Source of the DNA: Ferruginibacter sp.
GTDB lineage: Bacteria > Bacteroidota > Bacteroidia > Chitinophagales > Chitinophagaceae
DNA: 64,000 nucleotides
Reading direction: 5' to 3'
Assembly: GCA_030831945.1 (NCBI GenBank)
Contig: JAURKC010000004.1
Span: forward strand, 186,001 to 250,000
In this document: in pieces, positions 50,418 to 58,241 of the stretch
How positions within the stretch are numbered: the first letter of the stretch is position 1
Layout: each line of letters starts with the position of its first letter
Made by a program: the position numbers and the translations under genes
The notes under the pieces: generated by a model
What the model was told of the DNA's origin: nothing
Database searches by the model: none
Seen by the model: only the letters and a program-made list of their open reading frames with translations

Positions 50418-50440
50418 ATTTGCTAAAAATATTAGCAAAT
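50418..50440. promoter_or_regulatory. Perfect palindrome over the umuD start, probable SOS operator
   Basis: The bases form a 9-base inverted repeat, ATTTGCTAA and TTAGCAAAT, around a 5-base spacer. The right arm ends on the first two bases of the umuD start codon (ATG at 50439). A TTGG at 50394-50397 and a TAATTTG inside the left arm form an imperfect Bacteroidota promoter (one base short in the -7 box). A repressor bound here would block both promoter and translation start. The binding protein is not known from this window. Confidence 0.7.
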
Positions 50441-50873
50441 GACTAAACTGCATGAGATTAAGATTATTCAATCAGAGGAGGGGAGCCCCATATTTCTACG
50501 GCATTTTCCAGGATATGTACAAGCGGGATTTCCATCACCTGCAGCCGATTACCTAGAAGAGATTATCGACCTCGAGCATCTTTTAAGACCCAATCCCTTA
50601 TCCACCTTCATCGTACGCAATATTGGTGATTCGATGATCGATGCCCATATACCTCCCAATTCGCTACTAATCGTTGATAAGTCGGTAGTGCCTTCCAATA
50701 ATAAAATAGTAGTAGCGGTAGTCAATGGTGAGTTTTTGCTTAAATATTTTATCAAAAACAGTAGCGGAATACGTTTATTGCCAGCCAATAAAAAATATCC
50801 ACCCATCCCCATTACCGAGGGAATGGATTTCAGTATTTGGGGAACCGTAACCAAAATTATTCTTAGCGTATAA
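50439..50873 (+). CDS. umuD: UmuD-like autoproteolytic subunit of DNA polymerase V
   Basis: The 144-residue protein aligns with E. coli UmuD along its length. GYVQAGFPSPAADYLEEIID has the Ala29-Gly30 cleavage site, FIVRNIGDSMIDAHIPPN carries the nucleophile Ser65, and VNGEFLLKYF carries Lys102 of the Ser-Lys dyad. RecA-stimulated self-cleavage gives UmuD', which with UmuC forms an error-prone polymerase. There is no N-terminal DNA-binding domain, so this is not LexA. The gene begins inside a palindrome that looks like an SOS operator, and ends 3 bases before umuC. An alternative start would have to be upstream, but the frame and family length support ATG 50439. Confidence 0.95.
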   Translation: MTKLHEIKIIQSEEGSPIFLRHFPGYVQAGFPSPAADYLEEIIDLEHLLRPNPLSTFIVRNIGDSMIDAHIPPNSLLIVDKSVVPSNNKIVVAVVNGEFLLKYFIKNSSGIRLLPANKKYPPIPITEGMDFSIWGTVTKIILSV

Positions 50874-50876
50874 GCG

Positions 50877-52193
50877 ATGATTGCACTGGTAGATTGTAAT
50901 AATTTTTATGTTTCCTGCGAGCGACTTTTTAATCCAATGCTAGAGGGTAAACCTGTTATCGTACTGTCTAATAATGACGGTTGTGCGGTGGCCAGAAGTG
51001 AGGAAGCAAAAGCGATTGGTATTAAAATGGGTACTCCATTATTTATGATCGAAGCCTTAGTTAAACAGCACAAGGTGGCCGTTTTTAGTTCCAACTATAC
51101 GCTTTATGGCGATTTGAGTAGCCGCGTAATGGCTACACTAACCAAATTTTCTCCGCAATTAGAAGTATACTCCATTGATGAAGCTTTTTTGGACATGACT
51201 GATATGAAGATGATGGACCTTTTAAAAATAGGTATCAACATTCGTGAAAAAGTAAAGCAAGATATTGGTATTCCCGTATGCGTTGGAATTGCACCTACTA
51301 AGACATTAGCGAAAATGGCGAATCGCTATGCAAAAAAAAAGTTGCGTAATATCGGTGTTTACTACGCGTGCAACGATTCAATGATAGATGAAATGCTTCG
51401 CTATACCGAAGTAGCAGATATCTGGGGAGTGGGCAGAAAATACGCCTCCTTCCTGAATAGCAACGGATTTAAAACAGCCTATGATCTGAAGCAAGCTCCT
51501 GATGAATGGATAAGAAAAAATATGACAGTGCAGGGAGAGCGACTATTAAACGAGTTAAGAGGCATTCCATCGAAAGAATGGGAGTTTGATCCAAAAAGAA
51601 AAAAAAATATTTGTACCTCCAGATCATTTGGGAAATTACTCACCGATAAACCTACCATTCTAGAAGCAGTCAGTAACCATACTGCCTCCTGTGCCCTAAA
51701 ATTGCGTAAGGAGAAAAGTTGTGCCAGCGCTATCCTTGTATTCATCCATACTAACCCACATAAAGCAACTGAACCTCAGTATAGCCGAAGCGTTACAGTT
51801 CAACTAGAAGCCTCTACCAATGATACTTCCATACTGATCAAGCATGCGTCAATGGGACTAGATATTATTTTTAAAACAGGTTATCGATATATGAAATGCG
51901 GCGTAATTGTATTAGATATAGTTCCCGATAATGAGGTACAGCTCAGTCTTTTTATGGGTGCCACAGATGGCAGAAAAAAAAAGATATTACAAGCACTGGA
52001 TCAGGTAAATAAAAGTTTTGGAAAAGATACACTACGTTTTGCTGTACAGGGATACCAAAAAGAATACCGATTAAAATCAGCACATTTATCCAAACGTTAT
52101 ACTACTGACATTAATGAAGTATTGGAAATTGGCAAGGTGGACAATGAGGTGAATGGGCAATGGGCAATGGTGAATGGGCAATATTTTAAATAA
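50877..52193 (+). CDS. umuC: UmuC, catalytic subunit of translesion DNA polymerase V
   Basis: The 438-residue protein is a Y-family polymerase: [20 protein letters not shown] (Asp6, first metal ligand), [18 protein letters not shown], and [11 protein letters not shown] (Asp101, Glu102) form the active site; [20 protein letters not shown] is the palm/thumb junction and [17 protein letters not shown] the helix-hairpin-helix. The C-terminal little-finger and UmuC-specific domains ([20 protein letters not shown]) are complete. The last 14 or so residues ([14 protein letters not shown]) are encoded by heptamer repeats, not by conserved sequence, so the gene end has been altered by repeat insertion or growth. 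It is coupled to umuD (3-base gap). Confidence 0.96.
   Translation: MIALVDCNNFYVSCERLFNPMLEGKPVIVLSNNDGCAVARSEEAKAIGIKMGTPLFMIEALVKQHKVAVFSSNYTLYGDLSSRVMATLTKFSPQLEVYSIDEAFLDMTDMKMMDLLKIGINIREKVKQDIGIPVCVGIAPTKTLAKMANRYAKKKLRNIGVYYACNDSMIDEMLRYTEVADIWGVGRKYASFLNSNGFKTAYDLKQAPDEWIRKNMTVQGERLLNELRGIPSKEWEFDPKRKKNICTSRSFGKLLTDKPTILEAVSNHTASCALKLRKEKSCASAILVFIHTNPHKATEPQYSRSVTVQLEASTNDTSILIKHASMGLDIIFKTGYRYMKCGVIVLDIVPDNEVQLSLFMGATDGRKKKILQALDQVNKSFGKDTLRFAVQGYQKEYRLKSAHLSKRYTTDINEVLEIGKVDNEVNGQWAMVNGQYFK
52149..52182. repeat. Heptamer short repeats forming the 3' end of umuC
   Basis: About five heptamers of the GGTGAAT/GGGCAAT type run through the last codons of umuC. The stretch 52166-52182 is the exact inverse complement of 52257-52273 in the following gap, so the mRNA could fold a 17-base-pair stem around the stop codon with a 74-base loop. 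Confidence 0.85.
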
Positions 52194-52243
52194 ATATCAT
52201 AGACAAAATTCAATGAAAAAATTTAACTTTATAAACTAAAAAT

Positions 52244-52291
52244 TTCACCATTCACCATTGCCCATTCACCATTCACCATTCACCATTCACC
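52244..52291. repeat. Heptamer short tandem repeat upstream of the SRAP gene
   Basis: Seven nearly perfect copies of ATTCACC (one reads ATTGCCC, the first lacks one base) end 3 bases before the SRAP start codon at 52295. It is the inverse orientation of the element in umuC. Because it lies directly before the ATG, it takes the place of any ribosome-binding site. Confidence 0.9.
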
Positions 52292-52294
52292 AAA

Positions 52295-53074
52295 ATGTGT
52301 TACGACATTTCATTAATCACTCCACTTACTGCAGTAGCTGCTAATTTTCCAGGAATAATAATGGATGAAGAGATTTCGATGGACACAGAAAAAAGTATTC
52401 ATCTCATAGGGCATAGTTATGGTGAGCATCCCATTATATTTAAAAATCGAGAAGATCTGCAATTGCACTGCCGATTAATGGAGTGGGGATGTATTCCATT
52501 TTACATAAAAGACGAAGGAAGTTTTTTAAAGCAGCGTGCCTTTATGCTCAATGCCAGAAGTGAACGAATATTGGAAGACAAAAATAGCTATTGGCATAAA
52601 ATTCGTAATCGGCGTTGCCTAGTGCCCATTGATGGATTTTACGAGCATCGAAAGGTGCAAGGATTTAAAAATAAAATCCCTTATTATATTACGGTTAAAA
52701 AACAACCCCTCTTTTTTTTACCAGGACTGTATTCGGTAGTAGAATTACCAGATAAACAAACAGGAGAGCTGCTTCGTCGATTTACATTCACTATCATTAC
52801 TCGTGCAGCCAATAGCCTAATGCAACAGATACACAATGATGGAGACAACAAGGGAAGAATGCCATTATTACTGCCGTTTGAAAAGGCGAAAAAATGGATG
52901 GAGGAAGAATTAACACCAGAAGCGTATCAGGAAATAATAAACTTTGAAATGAATCAGGATGAACTCAATTACAATACTGTGTTCAGCATTAGAACCAATA
53001 AACTTAGGCCTGATGGAAAGCGAAAAAACGAGCCTTTTCAATGGGAAGGCGTAGAAAAATTTCCACTCAATTAA
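52295..53074 (+). CDS. SRAP-domain protein (YedK/HMCES family) for abasic-site protection
   Basis: The 259-residue protein begins MCYDISLITP, with Cys2 (the residue that forms a thiazolidine bond with abasic DNA after Met removal). Asn86 in MLNARSE, Glu117 in VPIDGFYEHRK and His180 in QIHNDGDNKGRMP are the other active-site residues of the family. All are present, so the enzyme should form covalent DNA-protein crosslinks at abasic sites in single-stranded DNA. It follows umuC on the same strand after 101 bases, completing a DNA-damage-tolerance cassette. The gene is preceded immediately by heptamer repeats. Confidence 0.93.
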   Translation: MCYDISLITPLTAVAANFPGIIMDEEISMDTEKSIHLIGHSYGEHPIIFKNREDLQLHCRLMEWGCIPFYIKDEGSFLKQRAFMLNARSERILEDKNSYWHKIRNRRCLVPIDGFYEHRKVQGFKNKIPYYITVKKQPLFFLPGLYSVVELPDKQTGELLRRFTFTIITRAANSLMQQIHNDGDNKGRMPLLLPFEKAKKWMEEELTPEAYQEIINFEMNQDELNYNTVFSIRTNKLRPDGKRKNEPFQWEGVEKFPLN

Positions 53075-53137
53075 TAAAATCAAGTGCGTAAGTAATTTGC
53101 AAAAAATGTAATACAGGATTTATTATTGAAATTATTT

Positions 53138-53193
53138 AAATAACCATTTCAATCAAATGCTGAAATAATTCAATAGGTTATTTGGCTTTTTTT
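53138..53193 (+). terminator. Possible terminator after the SRAP gene
   Basis: AAATAACC (53138-53145) pairs with GGTTATTT (53176-53183), an inner hairpin ATTTCA/TGAAAT lies in the loop, and a T7 run ends at 53193. The stem is AU-rich and the loop long, so this is tentative. Confidence 0.4.
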
Positions 53194-53253
53194 AAAAAAG
53201 GGTGTAAGTTTAATAAATAAGAAAAAATTTATCAAATACCCCTCTCAAATAAT

Positions 53254-54144
53254 ATGAAAAATAATTTATCTAGACGTCACTTTATTCAAAATGGAATTGG
53301 TGCAAGTCTTGCACTTACTTCAATAGGAAATTTGCCCGACTTTTCGTCCATAAAACCCAAAGGCATGAGACTAGGATTAGTTACTTATCAATGGGGGAGA
53401 GATTGGGACTTACCTACATTGATTGCTAATTGCGAAGCAACAGGATATCACGGAGTTGAATTAAGAGTGCAACATGCACATAAAGTAGAAAGCAATTTGA
53501 CGGCCATTCAAAGAAAAGAAGTTAAAAAAAGATTCAATGATAGTAGTGTTCAATGTATCGGTTACGGATCTAATTTTGAATATCATAGTCCCGACCCAGT
53601 AATACTCAAGAAAAATATTGATCAAACAAAAGAATACATAAAACTATGTAAGGATATTGGTGCAACGGGTATTAAGATAAAACCAAATTATCTTCCCCCA
53701 GAAGTATCCAAAGAAAAAACAATTGCTCAAATTGCCCAATCCTTCAATGAGTGTGGAAAATTTGCACAAGATTATGGTCAGTTAGTCAGAGTGGAAGTCC
53801 ATGGCAATCTTACCCAAGAAATTCCAAATATGAAGGCAATTTTTGATCAGGTTACAGAACCCAACGTAAAAATTTGTTGGAATTGTAATGAACAAGATTT
53901 GTTACCACCAGGACTTGAACCCAATTTCAATAGTGTAAAGAAATGGTTTGGCGATACTGTTCACATTCGTGAGCTCAATGATGCAAGCTATCCCTATCAA
54001 CAACTTTTTGATTTGTTTACACAGAGTGGTTATAAAGAATGGATACTACTAGAAGCAAGAACCGAACCGGTAGATAGAGTAGCTGCGATGAAAGAACAAT
54101 TAGAATGGTTTAATAAAATGAAAGCCAACGCTAAAAAGAAATAA
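53254..54144 (+). CDS. Exported TIM-barrel sugar-phosphate isomerase/epimerase-like protein
   Basis: The 296-residue protein has a twin-arginine signal (NNLSRRHFIQNGIGASLALT, cleavage after the hydrophobic part). The mature part is an AP-endonuclease-2-like/xylose-isomerase-like TIM barrel (PF01261): LGLVTYQWGRDWDLPTLIAN, GYHGVELRVQHAHK, IGATGIKIKPNYLPPEVSKE, RVEVHGNLTQEIPNMK, VKICWNCNEQDL and EWILLEARTEP contain the metal-binding Glu, His and Asp. The usual reaction is an isomerisation or epimerisation of a sugar. Tat export of such enzymes is common in this phylum, but the substrate is unknown. It is isolated, without close neighbours on its strand. Confidence 0.85.
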   Translation: MKNNLSRRHFIQNGIGASLALTSIGNLPDFSSIKPKGMRLGLVTYQWGRDWDLPTLIANCEATGYHGVELRVQHAHKVESNLTAIQRKEVKKRFNDSSVQCIGYGSNFEYHSPDPVILKKNIDQTKEYIKLCKDIGATGIKIKPNYLPPEVSKEKTIAQIAQSFNECGKFAQDYGQLVRVEVHGNLTQEIPNMKAIFDQVTEPNVKICWNCNEQDLLPPGLEPNFNSVKKWFGDTVHIRELNDASYPYQQLFDLFTQSGYKEWILLEARTEPVDRVAAMKEQLEWFNKMKANAKKK

Positions 54145-54203
54145 AAAGTTATACTAAATAATTTTTTATTGCTCTAAATTTCTAAAAAATTACTTTCACA
54201 ATT

Positions 54204-54332
54204 TCAGCATTTTTGGTGATGAAGGTCACCAGAAGCATTTACAATTCCATTGGTAATACTTAACTGTTGCTTAATATTTTTGGTCATTTTCGCTGCATAT
54301 CTTTTACCAATTCCTCCAAATCCCATTCTCAT
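54204..54332 (-). pseudogene. Fragment of an ApbE-type FAD:protein FMN transferase gene
   Basis: The 42-codon minus-strand frame contains RMGFGGIGKRYAAKM and TNGIVNASGDL, matching the central core of ApbE proteins (GFGGIGKGYAAD and VNAGGDL types). It has lost the N-terminal and C-terminal parts: an in-frame stop lies just upstream and TGA just downstream. An altered Arg replaces the usual Gly after GIGK. It lies 31 bases after the stop of the thioredoxin gene, an arrangement seen in Bacteroidota where thioredoxin and ApbE genes are neighbours, so this is a degraded remnant of that operon. Confidence 0.72.
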
Positions 54333-54363
54333 TCCCTAACTATTTTATTTTCCATCAAAGAAA

Positions 54364-54819
54364 TTATTGAGTATGATCTATCACCCCTTTAATTTCATCT
54401 ACAAACTGGCTAGTGGTAACCTTAGGATATCCTTCCCATTGTTTTAAAATCTTTCCATTCTCGGTGAGTAGTACGGTCAACGGGAAAATTCCCTGTGAAT
54501 TATACCTTTCTGCAATTCCATCATTTATTTTTTGTTGTGTAGCAGATAATTGATTTTTTTTAAGACGAGGAAAATCAATATTTACCAACACCAAACTTTT
54601 GGAGGCATAGGTCTGAAAGGTTTCATTTTCTAAAATCTCCTTGTGGAATCTTATACAGGGACCACACCAATCTGATCCAGAAAAATTCAATAAAATGTAC
54701 TTATGTTCTTTTCGTGCAATTTTTTTGGCTTCTTCTAAATTAGCATACCATTTAATTACCGAAAAGGACATACAAAAAAAAACTATTAAAAAAAGTGTTG
54801 ATAAAAATTTTATGTTCAT
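54364..54819 (-). CDS. Exported thioredoxin-family protein
   Basis: The start is at ATG 54819 (151 residues), where a good signal sequence begins (MNIKFLSTLFLIVFFCMSFS); a longer frame starts at TTG 54873, adding 18 residues unlike a signal. GSDWCGPCIRFHKEILENE (WCGPC at 51-55) is the redox-active motif, and GIFPLTVLLTENGKIL with the cis-Pro completes the fold (Thioredoxin_7/DsbE-like). It should act in the periplasm as a thiol-disulfide oxidoreductase or reductase. The gene next downstream is a degraded apbE, so the protein may have been part of an electron-transfer or cofactor-attachment operon that is now partly lost. Confidence 0.87.
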   Translation of the reverse strand: MNIKFLSTLFLIVFFCMSFSVIKWYANLEEAKKIARKEHKYILLNFSGSDWCGPCIRFHKEILENETFQTYASKSLVLVNIDFPRLKKNQLSATQQKINDGIAERYNSQGIFPLTVLLTENGKILKQWEGYPKVTTSQFVDEIKGVIDHTQ

Positions 54820-54993
54820 GGGTAAGTGTTTTACAGGTATCAAATATTTAAAATAATTTCCTTTTTTAATCAATACTATAAGTTAAAAAGACGCTAGTTT
54901 TATTATTTAAAGATTTAATAATTCATTGGTGACTATAAAATTACTTAATTGCTTGTTAACCTAGCGTTAAAGAGAAAAGTTAGATAAGCGCCC

Positions 54994-57480
54994 TTAAAAT
55001 TTAAGTTTCAAAATTTTCCATACCTCCATCCAAAAGGTACTGACCAAAGCCACTACTACGCAAACTGACAAGTCTTTAGGGGACAGAGAAATCAATTGAA
55101 ACAAGTTACTGATAGATGAGTTATTCAATATTAATAATATCAATAATAAGATAATGCCAATTATCAAGGGAACTAATTTGTTTTTATAACGAAGGGTTGT
55201 AAACAAGGTTTGTTGAAAAGACCTATTAACGAGTGTAAGAAATATATTACTAAATAAAAGTGTCATAAAAATAATTGTCCTAACCATCGATTCATTTGCA
55301 CCTTGTGACATATAATAATAACCAAGCCCTAAACAACCTACGGTAATCAGAAGGCCCTGAAAGATACTTATCGATAATTGTTTAAAAGTCAAAAAGGTAG
55401 CGCTCATTTTTCTTGGTGGACGAAGCATGGTACCTTTTTCCATGGGTTCATTTTCATACATAATAGAACAAGTAGGCCCCATGATTAGTTCCAAAAAAAT
55501 AACGTGAACGGGTGAAAAAATATCTGCGAATTGCCAACCGAATAATAGGGGAAGAGTTACAATCAAAATGATAGGAATATGAATAGATACAATGTATTGA
55601 ATGGCTTTTTTTAAATTGTCATATATCTTTCTACCCAAGGCAACCGCATCTGTCATATGAGATAAATCGTCATCGATTATAATGAGTGCTGCAGCTGATT
55701 TAGCAACTTCACTTCCGCGATCCCCCATGGCAATTCCAATATGAGCAGATTTTAAAGCAGGTCCATCATTGACACCATCACCAGTCATTGCTACAATCTC
55801 TCCATTTGCTTTCAATGCTTCGATTACTTTAAGTTTAGCTTCTGGAAACATCCGAGAATAAATATTAACCTGATTTACTTTCTTTTGAAGGCCTTCCTTG
55901 CTAATTGATAAAATATCTTGACCAGTAAGCACTTCATTATTATGAGCTAATTTAACTTGACGAGCAATCGCTAAAGCAGTCTCTGGATAATCTCCAGTAA
56001 TCATTTTTACTACAATACCTGCACTATTAAATGTCTGAATAGTCTGCTCAATATTGTCTTTTGGAGGATCCTGAAATGCAATTAATCCTAAAAATTCAAA
56101 AACAAAATCGTGCTGCGAGGATGGCCATGCTGATTGATTCCATAAGGATTTACCCACTCCCAAAACTCGATATCCCCATTGGGCATATTCACGAGATTGA
56201 TTTTCTATTTTTTTAATATTTTCTTCCGATAAATTACTTTGATTTAAAATTGCTTCAGGAGCACCCTTTGCTGCGATGATGACAAGTTCATTGATGTCTT
56301 TAAAAATATGAGTCATCATGGGTGGTTTACCTCCAATAGGATATTCATGAACTTGCTTAAATCGATTTCTTTTATCTTCAATAGTATTACTTTGATAAAG
56401 TGAATGAATAGCTAATTCCATTGGATCAAATGGATTCGTTTCACTACTCCACATAGCATATTCAATTAATTCATTAGGCAGAGCAGTAGGTTGTTTTACT
56501 TCTATTGAAACATCGGTTATAAAATCGTAAAGGAATGCGATACTCATTTTATTTTGAGTCAGCGTACCTGTTTTGTCAACACAGATTACCGTGGCTGATC
56601 CCAATGTTTCAACATATTGAGGTTGCTTTACAATTATTTTATTGCTTAATAATCGAAAAGCGCCCAATGCTTGAAAAGTACTAAAAGCAACTGGAATTTC
56701 TTCTGGAAGAATACTCATGGCTAATGTGAGTCCTTGTAAAAAGGATTGAATTAAATTACCAGATTGATAATAATTAAAACCTACTACCATTAAAAAAGCA
56801 ATCGCTCCAAACCAAACCATGTTTCTAACGAATGAACGAATTTGATTTTGTAGGGGCGTTTTTACAATAATAATTTCTTTCATTGATCGGCCAATATTTC
56901 CAAATTGGGTTTGTAATCCTACTGCAGAAACTTGTATGGTTGCACTTCCACTAGTAACAAAGGTACCTTTATAAACCATCGTTTTGTTTTCAGCTGTTTT
57001 ATTAACAACAAAAGATTCACCTGTTAAAATAGATTCATTGAGAGAAAAATCGTTTGCGGCTATAATAATTCCATCGGCTGCTACTACATCACCTTCTTCT
57101 AATAGTAACATATCCTTTACAACGATCTGCTCTGTGGCGATCAATATACTTAGTCCATTGCGTTTTACTTTGGCAGATGGAGCTGATAGTTTTTTTAAAG
57201 CTAAAACAGCATGCTTACTTCTGAACTCTTGAAAAATCGAAATGCCTGCTACAATAAAGATTGCCACTAACATGATGATTCCTTCCTTAAATTGTCCAAC
57301 AGCAAAATAGATGATACCGGCTGCTAAAAGGAGTATGAACATCGGTTCTAAAACTACTTCCTTTAGTACATTTAATAGTACACGATCTTCCTGCAACGCA
57401 AGACTATTAGTCCCAAAATTTTCCCTAGAAATAATCACCTCTTCATCAGTCAATCCCATCAAAGCATTTTCATTATCCAT
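54994..57480 (-). CDS. P-type cation-transporting ATPase (P2-type, Ca2+-ATPase-like)
   Basis: The 828-residue protein has the full P-type set: a short N-terminal cation-ATPase domain (ALMGLTDEEVIISRENFGTN), actuator TGES (153-156), phosphorylation site CVDKTGTLTQN (Asp302), nucleotide-binding KGAPEAIL, and MTGDGVNDGPALKSAHIGIA. Ten membrane helices fit the P2 group. Helix 4 has LPEEIPVAF (PEEIP, residues 259-263) instead of the PEGLP/PEGL of SERCA-type Ca2+ pumps, so ion selectivity could differ; Ca2+ is the default guess. It is monocistronic, starting 343 bases from rnpB on the other strand, with a TACATTTG on the minus strand at 57592-57599 as a possible -7 box. Confidence 0.9.
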   Translation of the reverse strand: MDNENALMGLTDEEVIISRENFGTNSLALQEDRVLLNVLKEVVLEPMFILLLAAGIIYFAVGQFKEGIIMLVAIFIVAGISIFQEFRSKHAVLALKKLSAPSAKVKRNGLSILIATEQIVVKDMLLLEEGDVVAADGIIIAANDFSLNESILTGESFVVNKTAENKTMVYKGTFVTSGSATIQVSAVGLQTQFGNIGRSMKEIIIVKTPLQNQIRSFVRNMVWFGAIAFLMVVGFNYYQSGNLIQSFLQGLTLAMSILPEEIPVAFSTFQALGAFRLLSNKIIVKQPQYVETLGSATVICVDKTGTLTQNKMSIAFLYDFITDVSIEVKQPTALPNELIEYAMWSSETNPFDPMELAIHSLYQSNTIEDKRNRFKQVHEYPIGGKPPMMTHIFKDINELVIIAAKGAPEAILNQSNLSEENIKKIENQSREYAQWGYRVLGVGKSLWNQSAWPSSQHDFVFEFLGLIAFQDPPKDNIEQTIQTFNSAGIVVKMITGDYPETALAIARQVKLAHNNEVLTGQDILSISKEGLQKKVNQVNIYSRMFPEAKLKVIEALKANGEIVAMTGDGVNDGPALKSAHIGIAMGDRGSEVAKSAAALIIIDDDLSHMTDAVALGRKIYDNLKKAIQYIVSIHIPIILIVTLPLLFGWQFADIFSPVHVIFLELIMGPTCSIMYENEPMEKGTMLRPPRKMSATFLTFKQLSISIFQGLLITVGCLGLGYYYMSQGANESMVRTIIFMTLLFSNIFLTLVNRSFQQTLFTTLRYKNKLVPLIIGIILLLILLILNNSSISNLFQLISLSPKDLSVCVVVALVSTFWMEVWKILKLKF

Positions 57481-57591
57481 ATCACTAATTTTAAATTGAT
57501 TAAATCATTTGAAGTAATAGTAGGATATTAAACCTGTTATATTTTGAAAGTAAAATAATTATACAAAAAGAACAGATTAAGTAAGGTAAAA

Positions 57592-57599
57592 CAAATGTA
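57592..57599 (-). promoter_or_regulatory. Possible -7 box of the P-type ATPase gene
   Basis: The minus strand reads TACATTTG (TAnnTTTG), 112 bases upstream of the ATPase start. No -33 box is clear. Confidence 0.35.
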
Positions 57600-57811
57600 T
57601 TAGAATTCTAAATTAATGGATAGTCCTACCAATTTACATTCCAATAATTTGGTAGGTACTTTTAGTGAAATAGGTATTATGGTTAGCATCAATAATGAAA
57701 CAGGGTAATCGTCAGTAAAAAGTGATTTCAAATAACCAATACCAACACTTCATTTCATTTGCTAAGTTGTCAGCAGCTTGGATTGATATAATTATTTAGT
57801 AAACCTTTTGT

Positions 57812-57819
57812 TATCTTTG
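57812..57819 (+). promoter_or_regulatory. -7 promoter box of rnpB
   Basis: TATCTTTG matches TAnnTTTG exactly and ends 5 bases before the first base of the RNase P RNA, the expected distance to a transcription start. A -33 TTTG is not obvious. Confidence 0.75.
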
Positions 57820-57824
57820 TTATT

Positions 57825-58213
57825 CTATCAGCCAGGTCATCGTTCTCCGTTTATTCGGAGGAAGGAAAGTCCGGACAGCAAAGGGCAACACACCGGTTAA
57901 TCGCCGGGACCCGTATTAAGCGGGAACAGAAAGTGCCACAGAAAATAACCGTCTAGCTTTCATTAGTTGGATAAGGGTGAAAACGTGAGGTAAGAGCTCA
58001 CGATTATTACGGGTAACCGTATTAGTGGGTAAACCTTGTGTGCTGTAATGCCATGTACACCAATGCCATAGAGCGGCTCGCTCAATGTTTTAGGTTAATT
58101 CCTTAACAGCGTTGGAGGGTAGGCAGCAAGATCATAACAGTAATGTTATGGCAAGATAAATGATGGCCATTCCAGTTTACTGGAACTACAGAATCCGGCT
58201 TATCGGCTGATAG
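57825..58213 (+). ncRNA. rnpB: RNase P RNA (bacterial type A)
   Basis: The ends CTATCAGCC and GGCTGATAG pair as helix P1. The conserved catalytic-core segments GAGGAAGGAAAGTCCGGAC (P4 5' side), CACAGAAAATAACCG, GAGGTAAGAGCTCACG and the 3' P4 partner ACAGAATCCGGCTTAT are all present in the right order. The specificity domain has the usual length. A strong TAnnTTTG box lies immediately upstream and a run of T (58214-58220) follows the closing P1 stem, acting as terminator. The RNA forms RNase P with RnpA and cleaves tRNA leaders, including those of the two tRNAs in this window. Confidence 0.97.
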
Positions 58214-58241
58214 TTTTTTTCTTCTTTTCTTTGCGTTGACG

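Larger units (their letters stand above)
57481..57824. other. Intergenic region between the P-type ATPase gene and rnpB
   Basis: Besides the two promoter-like boxes there is one hairpin: CCTACCAA (57625-57632) and TTGGTAGG (57649-57656), 16-base loop, with no T tract. I see no gene or further RNA in this 340-base stretch. Confidence 0.5.

Noticed and set aside
50439..50873. LexA repressor
   Set aside because: It lacks the N-terminal winged-helix domain and is directly followed by umuC, so UmuD is the right call.
54820..54873. Longer start for the thioredoxin gene (TTG at 54873)
   Set aside because: The signal peptide begins at ATG 54819; the extension would spoil it.
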